Source: Xanthomonas hortorum
GTDB taxonomy: Bacteria; Pseudomonadota; Gammaproteobacteria; Xanthomonadales; Xanthomonadaceae
Direction of reading: 5' to 3'
NCBI RefSeq assembly: GCF_024339125.1
Contig: NZ_CP101417.1
Coordinates: 744,001-808,000, forward strand
Length of the DNA: 64,000 bases
The notes under the pieces: model-generated
Databases searched by the model: none
What the model was told of the DNA's origin: nothing
What the model saw: the letters and a program-made list of their open reading frames with translations, nothing else
Part shown: positions 54,840 to 64,000 of the stretch, piece after piece
How the letters are laid out: each line of letters begins with the position of its first letter
How positions within the stretch are numbered: the stretch's first letter is position 1
Program-made: the position numbers and the translations under genes

Positions 54840-55955
54840 TTACAGCACCCCACGCTTCATCTGATCGCGCTCGATACTCTCGAACAATGCCTGGAAATTA
54901 CCCTCGCCAAAGCCCTCATTGCCCTTGCGCTGGATGATTTCGAAGAAGATCGGGCCGATGCAGTTGGTGGTGAAGATCTGCAGCAACTTGCGCTGCTTGG
55001 TGTCCACATCCGCATCGATCAGGATCTTGTTGCGGCGCAGGCGTGCGACGTCTTCACCGTGCTCGGGAATGCGCAGGTCCACCACTTCGAAATAGGTGTC
55101 CGGCGTGTCGAGAAAACTCACGCCCGCCTCGCGCATCTTTTCCACGCTGGTGTAGATGTCGTCGGTGAAGCAGGCGATGTGCTGGATGCCTTCGCCCTGG
55201 TAGGCGTCCAGATACTCGTTGATCTGGCTCTTGGGGTCGGAGGATTCGTTGAGCGGAATGCGCACGATGCCGTCCGGCGCGGTCATCGCCTTGGACACCA
55301 GGCCGGTCTTGGCGCCCTTGATGTCGAAATAGCGGATCTCGCGGAAGTTGAACAGGCGCTCGTAATAGTCCGACCAGCGCTGCATGTTGCCGAAGTACAG
55401 GTTGTGGGTCAGGTGGTCGATGAAGGTCAGCCCGAAGCCGGCCGGGTGCTGGTCGGCGCCTTCGATTGGCTCGTAGTCGGCGTCGTAGATGCTGCCCGCC
55501 TCGCCGTAGCGGTCCACCAGATACAGCATGCAGTCGCCGATGCCCTTGACCACCGGCGCCGGCACTGCGCGCGTTTCTGCCTTGTCCTGCACCGCTTCGC
55601 CGCCATTGCCCAGCACGGTCTGCAGCACGGTCTCGGCCGGGGTGCGGAAGCGGATCGCAAAGCCGCAGGCGCTCGGGCCATGCGCAGCGGCGAAATCGGC
55701 GGCAAACGAATCGGGATCTTCGTTGAGCAGGAAATTGACCCCACCCTGGCGATAGACGGTAATGGCGCGGCTGCGATGGCGCAGCACCGGGCTGAAGCCC
55801 ATCTTGCGAAAGTAGTCGTGCAGCTGCGCCACCTGGCCGGCGGGTGCGGCAAATTCGACGAATTCGAACCCGTCGATCCCCATCGGATTGTCGAAGGTGG
55901 TGACCTGCATGCCGGGATCGGGGCGGCTGATGGGGGTGTTCGGTTGTGCACTCAT
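54840..55955 (-). CDS. hppD: 4-Hydroxyphenylpyruvate dioxygenase
   Basis: The 371-aa enzyme turns 4-hydroxyphenylpyruvate into homogentisate. Iron ligands lie in FIDHLTHNLYFGNM (His), GIQHIACFTDDIY (His) and GPIFFEIIQRKGNEGFGEGNF (Glu), and the C-terminal FGEGNFQALFESIERDQ stretch is characteristic. Start is at MSAQPNTPIS; the in-frame upstream sequence is the divergent promoter region. It pairs with the MarR gene 122 bp away and with hmgA downstream. Confidence 0.95.
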   Translation of the reverse strand: MSAQPNTPISRPDPGMQVTTFDNPMGIDGFEFVEFAAPAGQVAQLHDYFRKMGFSPVLRHRSRAITVYRQGGVNFLLNEDPDSFAADFAAAHGPSACGFAIRFRTPAETVLQTVLGNGGEAVQDKAETRAVPAPVVKGIGDCMLYLVDRYGEAGSIYDADYEPIEGADQHPAGFGLTFIDHLTHNLYFGNMQRWSDYYERLFNFREIRYFDIKGAKTGLVSKAMTAPDGIVRIPLNESSDPKSQINEYLDAYQGEGIQHIACFTDDIYTSVEKMREAGVSFLDTPDTYFEVVDLRIPEHGEDVARLRRNKILIDADVDTKQRKLLQIFTTNCIGPIFFEIIQRKGNEGFGEGNFQALFESIERDQMKRGVL

Positions 55956-56035
55956 CGTCGTTTCTCCACGCTGGGCCATCCGCAGGGCTATGCGGGGTGG
56001 CAGAAGACCCGCGAGAATGTGCAGGCCACCCACGG

Positions 56036-56054
56036 TTTGTAGTTGCAAATGAAA
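56036..56054. promoter_or_regulatory. Palindrome between hppD and marR
   Basis: TTTGTAGTTGCAAATGAAA is an imperfect palindrome centred on TTGCAA in the 122-bp divergent gap, 24 bp before the marR start. Size and position suit a MarR-type operator controlling both genes. The mismatches make it a candidate only. Confidence 0.35.
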
Positions 56055-56077
56055 CCAAAATCAAGACACAGTGCAAC

Positions 56078-56566
56078 ATGAGCGATCTCGACGCCCCCAC
56101 TCCGCCGCAACATCCTGTGCTGCTCAACCTCGAGCAGTTCCTGCCGTATCGCCTCAGCGTGCTGTCCAACCGCATCAGCAGCAACATCGCCAAGGTCTAC
56201 GGTGATCGTTACGGGATGGCCATTCCCGAGTGGCGGGTGATCACCATCCTGGCGCTGTATCCGGGTTCCTCGGCCAGTGAAGTCTCCGACCGCACGGCGA
56301 TGGATAAAGTTGCAGTGAGCCGCGCCGTGGCGCGCCTGCTGGAGCGCGGCTTCATCCGCCGCGAAACCCATGGCGACGACCGCCGCCGCTCGATGCTGGC
56401 GCTGTCGCCGGCCGGACGCCAGGTGTACGAGACCGTCGCCCCGCTGGTCAACGAGATGGAGCAGCGGCTGATGTCGGTGTTCAGCGCCGAGGAGCAGCAG
56501 ATCCTGGAAAAGCTGATCGACCGGCTGGCCAAGGACGGGCTGCCGCGCATGGCCGGCAAGGAGTGA
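56078..56566 (+). CDS. MarR-family transcriptional regulator
   Basis: The 162-aa protein has a winged helix of MarR type ([69 protein letters not shown]). It is divergent from hppD and probably controls it in response to an aromatic compound, as many MarR proteins beside catabolic genes do. It resembles Xanthomonas HpaR-type regulators of aromatic degradation and virulence; I cannot confirm orthology. A strong terminator follows at 56662. Confidence 0.88.
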   Translation: MSDLDAPTPPQHPVLLNLEQFLPYRLSVLSNRISSNIAKVYGDRYGMAIPEWRVITILALYPGSSASEVSDRTAMDKVAVSRAVARLLERGFIRRETHGDDRRRSMLALSPAGRQVYETVAPLVNEMEQRLMSVFSAEEQQILEKLIDRLAKDGLPRMAGKE

Positions 56567-56661
56567 GGCTGTCGCACCGTTGAGAGGCGGTGCGGGTGAT
56601 CGGCGTTTCGGCGCAGACCACTCACAATCCATGCAGCACGGCCATGCGGTTCGGTCAACAA

Positions 56662-56702
56662 AAACGGCGCTTCCCTTTTGCGGGGAAGCGCCGTTTTTTT
56701 AT
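56662..56702 (+). terminator. Strong rho-independent terminator
   Basis: AAACGGCGCTTCCC pairs with GGGGAAGCGCCGTTT around a short loop and is followed by TTTTTTTATT. It ends the marR transcript 96 bp after its stop. Confidence 0.92.
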
Positions 56703-56801
56703 TGCGCTGGGACACTGCACCGAGTCGCCAAGACTCGATCAGACGCCTGAGTGAACAGCGCTACCCGCAGCGCGGGGGTTTGCATGACGCTGCAGCGAGC
56801 A

Positions 56802-57407
56802 TCACGCCTGCGGCGGCGCCCACTGCTTGAGGAAGTCGAACAGCTTCTTGCGATCGAACCCCTCGCCCTTGCGCAGCTCCGGGCCGGACTGCAGGGTCAG
56901 CGGCTTGCCGTCGTTATCCAGCACCAGCAGCGACGGGTAGTCGTTGAGTTGCGCGAACTGCGACAGGAACGCGGCGTTCTCGTTGGCCGCATCGCGGTTG
57001 ACCTTGACCACCACAAAGTGCGCATCGCGGAAGCTGCGCAGCTCGGCATCGCCGCCCATCAGCTCGTCCAGCGCCTTGCACGGCTCGCAGGCCGCATTGC
57101 CGACGTTGAGCACGATGCGCTTGCCACCGCGCTTGGCCTCGACCTTGGCGGTCTCAAGATCTGCGGCCGGATCGCGTGAGGGGTCATATTGCGCGTTGAG
57201 CGCTGCCGCCGCGGCGATATCCGCAGCGGTCGGCGTGTTGCCGGAAGACACCGGCTGGCTGGGATCGGCGCTGGGCGGCTTCTGCATCGAGGTGTCCAGC
57301 GGCCGTGGCGCCTCCTGTTGCTCGCTGGGCTGCCCGCAGGCACTCAACAAGCTTGTGAGCAACATGCCCGCCAGCAGCGGGCCACAGACAGTGGATTTCA
57401 TCGGCAT
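56802..57407 (-). CDS. Thioredoxin-fold lipoprotein
   Basis: The 201-aa protein has lipobox LLSAC (MLLTSLLSACGQPSE), a Pro/Ser/Asp-rich linker (about 25-80), and a thioredoxin-like domain with CEPC (NVGNAACEPCKALDELMGG), FVVVKVNRD and NDYPSLLVLDNDGKPL, including a cis-Pro (YPS). It would act as a periplasmic, membrane-anchored thiol reductase. Its GAGGAG site overlaps the stop of the POT gene upstream, so the two are one transcript. Confidence 0.88.
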   Translation of the reverse strand: MPMKSTVCGPLLAGMLLTSLLSACGQPSEQQEAPRPLDTSMQKPPSADPSQPVSSGNTPTAADIAAAAALNAQYDPSRDPAADLETAKVEAKRGGKRIVLNVGNAACEPCKALDELMGGDAELRSFRDAHFVVVKVNRDAANENAAFLSQFAQLNDYPSLLVLDNDGKPLTLQSGPELRKGEGFDRKKLFDFLKQWAPPQA

Positions 57408-57418
57408 TGCGGTTCTCC

Positions 57419-58939
57419 TCACTTCACACCATGCATCAGTTTGTTGACCAAGGGGGCAATTAACAGAAGCAGCACACCCGCAGCGATCAGCGACCAGAAG
57501 CCAAAAGTGTAGCCCTTCAGTGCAGAGGCCACGGTCATACCGGTCTCGCCACTGACCGCGGAAGCGAAGATGCCGGACAGGTTATTACCAATTGCTGTGG
57601 ACAAGAACCAGCCACCCATTGCCAGGCCAACGACTTTGGCCGGAGCCAGCTTTGTCGTCATCGACAAGCCAATAGGAGACAAGCACAGCTCACCGACTGT
57701 CTGGATCACATAGACCATGAACAAAGTCCAGAAAGGAATCTTCCCGGCATCGTCCACAAGTGCGGACAGCGCATACATCAGCAACGCAAAGGCCAGGCCG
57801 TTGAAGATCAAACCCAGACCGAACTTGCGCGGAATCGACGGATTGGCAGACTTCAGAGCGACCCACAGCCAGACGAACACAGGCCCAAGCACGAGAATTG
57901 CCAGCGTGTTGACCGATTGAAACCAACCCACCGGGAACATCCAGCCGCCGAGGTCACGTTCAACGATGTTCTGCGCTAGGAAATTAAACGAACTGCCCGC
58001 CTGTTCGAAGAACATGAAAAACATCACGTTGAATACGAAGACGATCAGCATGGCAATGGCGCGGTCGCGCTGTACCTTACCTTCCCGGATGCCTTCGAAC
58101 AGAATCAATCCGCACAGCGCAAGGAACAAGATGGTCAGGATCCAGCCAAGGATGCTGGCATCGATCAACAACAAGCCGTAGGCGATTGGAATGGCGAACA
58201 GCGTGCCTACCAACACTGCCACGGTGCGCCCCATCCCTTCTCCGCCAACCGGCGGCGAACCGACCGGCCCAAGCTGGCGACGTCCCAGCCAGAACCACAC
58301 AAGGCTGATCAACATGCCGACACCAGAGGCAATGAACACGTACTTGTAGGCAGGCATCGCCTCGGTGCCGAAAAATTTGTCGGCGAGCAAGCCAGTCAGA
58401 ATCGGCGCTAAAAAACCGCCTGCATTGATGCCCATGTAGAAGATCGTGAATCCCGAATCCCGACGCGGGTCGTTCAGCGGATACAGCTTGCCGACCATGG
58501 TCGAGACGTTCGGCTTGAACAGGCCGTTGCCGGCGATGATCGTCGCCAAGCCAATTTTGAACACTTGTTCGTTTGGCACTGCGATCAGGAATAGACCGAC
58601 CGACATGACGACTGCACCGATCAGCAGCGAGCGCTGGTAGCCGATGAGTCGGTCGGCGACGAACCCACCGAACAGCGCCGAGGCATATACCAGTGCCAGA
58701 TATGCACCGTAGAGGCGGTTAGCCGGTGCCTCGCCGGCGCCGGAGCCCTCGTAAAACTGGGCCACGATATAGAGCGTCAGCGCCCAACGAATCCCGTAGA
58801 ACGCAAAGCGTTCCCAGAATTCGGTCATGAACAGCATCCACAGCGGCCGGGGGTGGCCGAGCAGTGTCGGGAACTCGGGAGGCGCAGGCGGCTGCGGCGG
58901 AGTGGTAGCGGAAGTCGGCGCAGTAGCGTCAACGCTCAT
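57419..58939 (-). CDS. POT-family proton-coupled peptide transporter
   Basis: The 506-aa MFS protein has the POT signature EFWERFAFYGIRWALTLYI (ExxERF), FYMGINAGGFLAPILTGL, and IQTVGELCLSPIGLSMTTKLAP, with 12-14 predicted membrane helices. It imports di- and tripeptides with protons. The N-terminus is Pro/Thr-rich and cytosolic. It forms an operon with the thioredoxin-like lipoprotein (11-nt gap). The substrate range is not determinable from sequence. Confidence 0.92.
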   Translation of the reverse strand: MSVDATAPTSATTPPQPPAPPEFPTLLGHPRPLWMLFMTEFWERFAFYGIRWALTLYIVAQFYEGSGAGEAPANRLYGAYLALVYASALFGGFVADRLIGYQRSLLIGAVVMSVGLFLIAVPNEQVFKIGLATIIAGNGLFKPNVSTMVGKLYPLNDPRRDSGFTIFYMGINAGGFLAPILTGLLADKFFGTEAMPAYKYVFIASGVGMLISLVWFWLGRRQLGPVGSPPVGGEGMGRTVAVLVGTLFAIPIAYGLLLIDASILGWILTILFLALCGLILFEGIREGKVQRDRAIAMLIVFVFNVMFFMFFEQAGSSFNFLAQNIVERDLGGWMFPVGWFQSVNTLAILVLGPVFVWLWVALKSANPSIPRKFGLGLIFNGLAFALLMYALSALVDDAGKIPFWTLFMVYVIQTVGELCLSPIGLSMTTKLAPAKVVGLAMGGWFLSTAIGNNLSGIFASAVSGETGMTVASALKGYTFGFWSLIAAGVLLLLIAPLVNKLMHGVK

Positions 58940-59196
58940 GAGGTGTCCCTTGCGTATTCAGTGATGGCTGGGTGCACCAGGGCGAGCCCTGGGCGACGCG
59001 CGAGGATCACTTAGACGTCATGTTCACGTCAAATTCGCCGGACTCGGGAGCGCGATGCCAGCGGGTTTGATTGGGGGCTTGGTGGTGGAGATGGCACAGG
59101 ATGACGCTCATACGCTCACCCCACCCCTCGCCTTGCGTGCGACCGGACTCTGCTCTAGCGGACCAACTTCCGCTCTGCCAGCTTCAGCTTCTTTCC

Positions 59197-60090
59197 TCAA
59201 CCCTTCGCAGCCTCACCACCACTCGGCGCGCGGTTTTCCACACCTACCGACGTACGCACGTCGAACAGCTCCGGGAAAAACGTCAGCGCCAGCGCCTGCT
59301 GCAGAAACCCCACACCGCTCGACCCACCGGTGCCGCGCTTGAAGCCGATCACCCGCATCACCGTGCGCATATGGCGGAAGCGCCAGAGCTGGAACTGGGT
59401 TTCCACATCCACCAGGTCCTCGCACAGCGAATACTCGCGCCAGTAGCGGTCGGTGTTTTCGTAGATGCGCTCAAATACTGGACGCAATGCATCGTCGGCC
59501 ACATGCGCGGCGGTCCAGTCGCGCGCCTGGTACTGCTGCGGAATCGCATGCCCGAAACGCGCCAGATAGCGCAGGAATTCCTCGTAGAGGCTGGGCGCTT
59601 CCAGCACCTCGCGCAGCCGCGCCTGGCCCTGCGGGTCGTAAGCGAACACCTGCAGCATCTGCGGGTTCTTGTTGCCGAGCAGGAACTCGATATAGCGGTA
59701 CTGCAGCGACTGAAAGCCGGAAGAAGGGCCCAGCACATCGCGAAACCCCATGTACTCGCTCGGGGTGAGCGTTTCCAGCACCGACCATTGCTCGGTGAGC
59801 TGGCGTAGCACCTGTTTGCTGCGCGCCAGCACCTTGCGGCACTGCCAGACCTGATCGTTCTGCAGATGCACCATCGCCGCGCGCAGCTCGTGCGCCAGCA
59901 GCTTCAGCCACAGCTCGGAGGTCTGGTGCTGGATGATGAACAGCATCTCGTCGTGGTGCGCCGGCTCGGACAAGGGCTGCTGCGCGGACAGCAACTGGTC
60001 CAGCCGCAGATAACCGCTGTAGGTCAGCCGCCCCTCCAGATCGGTGTGGATGCCGGGTTCCAGGTCACGCAGGTTCTTGTCGACGGGCAT
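59197..60090 (-). CDS. kynA: Tryptophan 2,3-dioxygenase
   Basis: The 297-aa enzyme matches the structurally known X. campestris TDO closely in length and sequence. It oxidises L-tryptophan to N-formylkynurenine, the first step of the kynurenine path. Key residues: His55 ([14 protein letters not shown]), the [15 protein letters not shown] substrate region with its Arg, the haem ligand His in [27 protein letters not shown] (near 240). Start at [13 protein letters not shown] gives His55 the literature number. Confidence 0.97.
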   Translation of the reverse strand: MPVDKNLRDLEPGIHTDLEGRLTYSGYLRLDQLLSAQQPLSEPAHHDEMLFIIQHQTSELWLKLLAHELRAAMVHLQNDQVWQCRKVLARSKQVLRQLTEQWSVLETLTPSEYMGFRDVLGPSSGFQSLQYRYIEFLLGNKNPQMLQVFAYDPQGQARLREVLEAPSLYEEFLRYLARFGHAIPQQYQARDWTAAHVADDALRPVFERIYENTDRYWREYSLCEDLVDVETQFQLWRFRHMRTVMRVIGFKRGTGGSSGVGFLQQALALTFFPELFDVRTSVGVENRAPSGGEAAKG

Positions 60091-60449
60091 GGCGTAGCGC
60101 TGACGATGGGCAGGCAAGGGTAGCGCAGCGCTGGCCCGGCTGACGCAGAGCCAGCGCTGCGGGATTGGGGATTGGGGATTCAGCGCTGCTGCCGACACCT
60201 GCGACTGGGTTGCGGCGCTGCTGCCGCGTTCGGCTTGCGCGGTGCGGTGTTGTGGCGTGCACCGTCGGGTCCTTCACAGCTGAAAAACGCGAGCGGGCGC
60301 GACCGCCCGGTCGCAGCCACTGCGCCGGTGTAACCATATGGTCAACCTAAGCCTGCAAATTCATGCAGAATCAAACGGCGCTGCCGGCCAGGGACGTGGC
60401 CGGACCAGGGGAGCGTTTCACGTCTCAAGGACCAGGGGACTCTCATCTC
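60091..60449. other. Divergent intergenic region between kynA and the nuclease gene
   Basis: These 359 bp separate divergent genes and should hold both promoters. A short GGGGATT-type tandem (three units of GGGATTGG/GGATTGGGG near 60161-60181) is visible. No gene, palindromic operator or REP copy was recognised. Confidence 0.45.
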
Positions 60450-63400
60450 ATGCATGTGTTGCAGCGTCGTGCAGCCTTACTTTTCTGTGCGCTGGCGGTT
60501 GCCGGCCACGCCAATGCCCAGGTTGTCATCAGCCAGGTCTACGGCGGTGGCGGCAACAGCGGTGCCACCTTCCGCAGCGATTTCATCGAGCTGCACAACA
60601 CCGGCAGCAGCACGGTCAGCCTGGACGGCTGGTCGGTGCAATACGCCTCGGCCGCCGGCAGCAGCTGGCAGGTCACGCCATTGGCGGGCAACGTGCCGGC
60701 CGGCGGCTATTACCTAGTCAAGCAGGCCGATGGCAGCGGCGGCAGTGTCGCGCTGCCCACGCCCGATGCCACCGGCACCACCGCCATGAGCGGTACCGCC
60801 GGCAAGGTGGCACTGAGCAGCACGGCTGCCGCGTTGAGCGGCGCCTGCCCCACCGGCAATGCCGACCTGGTCGGCTACGGCAGCAATGCCAGCTGCGCCG
60901 AAGGCAATGCACCCACGCCGGCCCCCAGCAATACGCTGGCGGTGCTGCGCGGCGGCGAAGGCTGCACCGATACCGACAACAACGCTGCCGATTTCGCCAC
61001 CGGCGCGCCGGCCCCGCGCAATAGCGCCAGCGGCGCACGCCTGTGCAGCGGCGGCGGCCAGCCGATCGCCACGCTGGCCGATGTCAGCCAGGCCGAAGGC
61101 AATAGCGGCAGCCGCAGCTTCGTGTTCACGCTGAGCCTGAGCCAGCCGGCCGGTGCGGGCGGGGTGCGCTTCACCGCCGCCACCGCCAATGGCACCGCCG
61201 TGGCTGGCAGCGACTATGTGGCCTTGCCCGCAACCAGCGTGCAGATTGCCGCCGGCGAGCGCAGCGCCACCATCGCGGTGGACGTGCTGGGCGACACCAC
61301 GCCCGAGCCCGATGAGACCTTTGCGCTGCAGATCAGCGGCCTCACCGGCGCGTTGCCGGCTACGTTGAGCGCCACCGGCACCATCCTCAACGACGACTTC
61401 AGCCTGCTGCCGATCCACGCCATCCAGGGCAAGGGTGCGCGTTCGCCGCTGGAAGGCCAGGTGGCCGCCACCTCGGGCATCGTGACTGCTCGCCGCAGCG
61501 CCGGCTTCTTCCTGCAGGCAGCGGATGCCGAAACCGATGGCGACCCGACCACGTCCGAAGGCGTCTACGTCTACACAGGCAGCGCCCCGCCGGACACCGC
61601 TGCCATCGGCAACCGCGTGCGCGTGCAAGGCACGGTGATCGAATACGTGCCCACTGCCGACCCGACCCAGCCGCCATTGACCGAGATCGGTGGCAGCTTG
61701 ACCGTGTTGCTGGATTCCACCGGCAACCCGTTGCCGATGCCGGTGGCGTTGAGCGCGAACTTCCCCAACCCGAACGGCGCCTACGACCAGCTCGAAGCAC
61801 TCGAGGGCATGCGCGTCACCGCCGCCAGCCTCACCGTCAATGCGCCCACCGGCGGCAACGTCAACGAGACCAACGCCACTGCCACCAGCAATGGCGTGTT
61901 CCATGCCGTGGTCACCGGTGTGCCCCGTGCCTTTCGCGAGCCGGGCGTGCAACTGCCCGACCCGCTGCCGGCCGGCTCGCCTGCTGGGGTGCCGCGCTGG
62001 AACACCAACCCGGAAGTGATCGCGGTCGGCAGTGCCGGCGTGGGCGCCGAGCGGCTGGATCTGGCGTCCGGTTGCGTCGTGCTGGATGTCACCGGCCCGC
62101 TGGATTACAGCTTCCGCCGCTACACGCTGTACCCGGAACGCACCCCGCAAGTGAACTGCAACGGTGCCGACCAACCGCGCCCGGCGCCGCTGCCGCAGGC
62201 CGACGACGTGGCCGTGGCCACCTACAACATGGAGCGCTTCTTCGACGACCAGAACGACCCGGCGATCGGCGAACCGGTGCTCACCCCGGCTGCGTTCCAG
62301 GCCCGCCTCAACAAGGCCTCGCTGGCGATCCGCAACTACCTGCACACGCCCGACATCCTGGGCACGGTGGAAGTGGAAAACATCAGCGTGCTGCAGACGC
62401 TGGCTGCACGCATCAACACCGATGCGGTGGCAGCCGGCCAGCCGGATCCGCAATACGTGGCCTATCTGCAGGAAGGCAACGACGTCGGCGGCATCGACGT
62501 CGGTTTCCTGGTCAAAACCGGTACGGTGTCGGCCGGCGTGCCGCGCGTGGAAGTGGTGTCCATCGCCCAGGAAGGCAAGACCACCACCTGGACCGAACCG
62601 GCAGGCGGCGTGAGCCTGCTCAACGATCGCCCGCCGCTGGTGCTCACCGCCAAGGTGCATCAGGCCGATGGCCGCGTGCTGCCGCTGACCGCCATTGTGG
62701 TGCATCAACGCTCGCTCAACGGCGCCGAGACCGACGACGCAGCCGGCACCCGCATCCGCGCCAAGCGCCAGGCCCAGGCCGAGTATCTGGCGCGTCTGCT
62801 GCAGACGCGTCAGCAGCTCGACCCGGCCGAACAGGTGCTGGTGATGGGTGACTTCAACGCCTTCGAGTTCAACGACGGCTATGTGGATACGATGGGCACC
62901 GTCACCGGCAGGCCGGCGCCGGATGCGCAGACCGTGGTGAACGGCGATGGCGTGGATCTGGTCAACCCGGACTACACCGACCTGACCTGGTTCAACACGC
63001 CCGATCAGAGCTACTCGTACGCCTTCGACGGCAACGTGCAGTCGCTGGATCACATCATCGCCAACGAGGCGCTGATGCGTGCACCCAACATCGCCTCGCT
63101 GTCGGTGGGCCACGCGCGCATCAATGCGGACTTCCCCGGCACCGCGCGCAACGACGCCAACACGCCTACGCGTTTGTCCGATCACGATCCCACCATCGTG
63201 CTGTTGCGCATGACGCCAGCGTTGCGCGCCGACCTGGGCGTGATGGTGAACGCCGCACGCGCGCAAGTCACCGAAGGCGAGCGCATCGACTTCAGCGTGG
63301 ATGTGGAAAACAGTGGGCCTGACAGCGCAGCGTTTGCAGCGGTGGCACTGGCCTTCGATGCCGCGGTGAGCCCACGCGTCACCGCCGCACCGGGCTGGAG

Positions 63401-64000
63401 CTGCCAACCGCCGGAAACCGGCACCCAGACGGTGGTCACCTGCACCATCGCCTCGCTGGCATCCGGCAATGCACAGCGCTTCGCAGTGCAGGTTGAAGCT
63501 GGCGCGGAACTGGCCGGACGCACCCTCACCCTGGCCGCTTCGGTCGCCTCTCAGACGCCCGACCCGCAGCCGGACAACAACACCGACACCGCCGCAGTGG
63601 CAGTGCAGCCACGCCTGCGCAGCGATCTGGCAGTGCGTCTGGAAGGCCCCGCCACGCTGCCAACCACCGCCTTCAACGCCACTTACCGGGTATTGCTGGA
63701 CAACCGCGGCAACGCACCGGCCACCGGCGTCAATGTGCGCATCGAGGGCAATACGGTGTCGGCGTTGTCGCTGCTGGTGCCGCCCAGCGGCTGGCGTTGC
63801 ACCAAGCAACTGCAGTCGTTGCGCAGCGCGATCTTCATGTGCAGCACCGCCGCGGCACTGCAGCCGGGCGCGCAGGCCGCGTTCCAGCTGACCGTGGCGG
63901 CCAAGCCGATCCCGGTTGAAGGCGCGGTGCGGGTGCAGGCAAGTGCCAGTTCGATCTCGCCCGATGCCAACCCGGCCGACAATGCTGCGCTGATCGTCAC
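60450..64000 (+). CDS. Large secreted nuclease-like protein (LTD, Calx-beta, endo/exonuclease domains), incomplete
   Basis: One frame is open from ATG 60450 to the window edge, at least 1183 residues. It has a signal peptide (LLFCALAVAGHANAQ), a lamin-tail domain (VVISQVYGGGGNSGATFRSDFIELHN; about 20-150), a Calx-beta-like repeat (about 205-305; VAGSDYVALPATSVQIAAGERSATIAVDVLGD), and an endonuclease/exonuclease/phosphatase domain (about 587-920) with TYNMERFFDD, VMGDFNAFEFNDG and RLSDHDPTIV catalytic parts. After about 930 come DUF11/CARDB-like beta repeats (SVDVENSGPDSAAFAAVAL). The layout resembles the ExeM-type extracellular endonucleases of Gram-negative bacteria. Long antisense frames here are shadows. 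The 3' end, which may hold a C-terminal sorting signal, lies outside. Confidence 0.85.
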   Translation, partial: MHVLQRRAALLFCALAVAGHANAQVVISQVYGGGGNSGATFRSDFIELHNTGSSTVSLDGWSVQYASAAGSSWQVTPLAGNVPAGGYYLVKQADGSGGSVALPTPDATGTTAMSGTAGKVALSSTAAALSGACPTGNADLVGYGSNASCAEGNAPTPAPSNTLAVLRGGEGCTDTDNNAADFATGAPAPRNSASGARLCSGGGQPIATLADVSQAEGNSGSRSFVFTLSLSQPAGAGGVRFTAATANGTAVAGSDYVALPATSVQIAAGERSATIAVDVLGDTTPEPDETFALQISGLTGALPATLSATGTILNDDFSLLPIHAIQGKGARSPLEGQVAATSGIVTARRSAGFFLQAADAETDGDPTTSEGVYVYTGSAPPDTAAIGNRVRVQGTVIEYVPTADPTQPPLTEIGGSLTVLLDSTGNPLPMPVALSANFPNPNGAYDQLEALEGMRVTAASLTVNAPTGGNVNETNATATSNGVFHAVVTGVPRAFREPGVQLPDPLPAGSPAGVPRWNTNPEVIAVGSAGVGAERLDLASGCVVLDVTGPLDYSFRRYTLYPERTPQVNCNGADQPRPAPLPQADDVAVATYNMERFFDDQNDPAIGEPVLTPAAFQARLNKASLAIRNYLHTPDILGTVEVENISVLQTLAARINTDAVAAGQPDPQYVAYLQEGNDVGGIDVGFLVKTGTVSAGVPRVEVVSIAQEGKTTTWTEPAGGVSLLNDRPPLVLTAKVHQADGRVLPLTAIVVHQRSLNGAETDDAAGTRIRAKRQAQAEYLARLLQTRQQLDPAEQVLVMGDFNAFEFNDGYVDTMGTVTGRPAPDAQTVVNGDGVDLVNPDYTDLTWFNTPDQSYSYAFDGNVQSLDHIIANEALMRAPNIASLSVGHARINADFPGTARNDANTPTRLSDHDPTIVLLRMTPALRADLGVMVNAARAQVTEGERIDFSVDVENSGPDSAAFAAVALAFDAAVSPRVTAAPGWSCQPPETGTQTVVTCTIASLASGNAQRFAVQVEAGAELAGRTLTLAASVASQTPDPQPDNNTDTAAVAVQPRLRSDLAVRLEGPATLPTTAFNATYRVLLDNRGNAPATGVNVRIEGNTVSALSLLVPPSGWRCTKQLQSLRSAIFMCSTAAALQPGAQAAFQLTVAAKPIPVEGAVRVQASASSISPDANPADNAALIV

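Noticed and set aside
60714..63809. 1031-aa open frame on the minus strand
   Set aside because: It is antisense to the secreted nuclease, whose frame carries a signal peptide and recognisable domains; the antisense product is Arg/Gly/Ala-rich with no motif.
1..64000. CRISPR array or tRNA gene
   Set aside because: I saw no regularly spaced short repeats and no cloverleaf-like sequence with TTCRANYC-type arms. This was by eye, so a tRNA scan could still be run.

Overview
The window is GC-rich chromosome of a plant-pathogenic Xanthomonas. It opens inside the hrp type III secretion (T3SS) island, with an hrpD6 tail followed by hrpE, hpaB and hrpW, and hrpF about 14 kb further on. It then runs into housekeeping genes (trpE, rpe, purC, hppD/hmgA, kynA). 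The combination of hrpW, a XopZ-like giant effector and xopF1 between hpaB and hrpF fits the X. arboricola / hortorum / campestris side of the genus; the species cannot be fixed from this sequence alone.

Region 1 (1-17 kb) is the edge of the hrp island: pilin HrpE, export-control protein HpaB, harpin/pectate-lyase HrpW, a 1345-aa XopZ/AWR-like effector, a convergent chaperone-xopF1 operon with a perfect PIP box, an IS-rich block, and the translocon gene hrpF, which carries long internal repeats. The IS block holds one IS3 copy and two inverted, identical IS1595-family copies. The 8-bp target repeats of those two copies are swapped between them, which shows that the 764 bp between them has been inverted. 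That segment carries a broken papain-fold ORF that may be a dead effector.

Region 2 (17-28.4 kb) looks accessory: an orphan molybdopterin aldehyde oxidase subunit, a GST, an MDR oxidoreductase, an SDR, a small YciI/muconolactone-isomerase-like protein, a flavodoxin-fold gene broken both by an 8-bp duplication and by an IS5-family insertion with CTAG target repeats, and three LysR regulators.

Region 3 (28.4-41.5 kb) is mostly core: SIMPL protein, ltaE and trpE (coupled), yegS-like kinase, GNAT plus rpe, an outer-membrane barrel, a membrane-anchored J-domain protein and purC. It ends with three lipoproteins leading into a peptidoglycan hydrolase that has GH19, M23 and PG-binding domains and an XVIPCD-like tail, i.e. 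a probable bacteria-killing type IV secretion effector preceded by a candidate immunity lipoprotein.

Region 4 (41.8-64 kb) holds a secreted M4 protease, a DUF962/Mpo1-like membrane protein, a six-gene Mrp Na+/H+ antiporter operon with fused MrpA/B, tyrosine catabolism (hmgA, hppD and a divergent MarR regulator), a DUF559 endonuclease gene flanked by inverted REP-like repeats, a POT peptide transporter with a thioredoxin-like lipoprotein, kynA, and the start of a very large secreted nuclease that runs off the end. I saw no tRNA, rRNA or CRISPR array.
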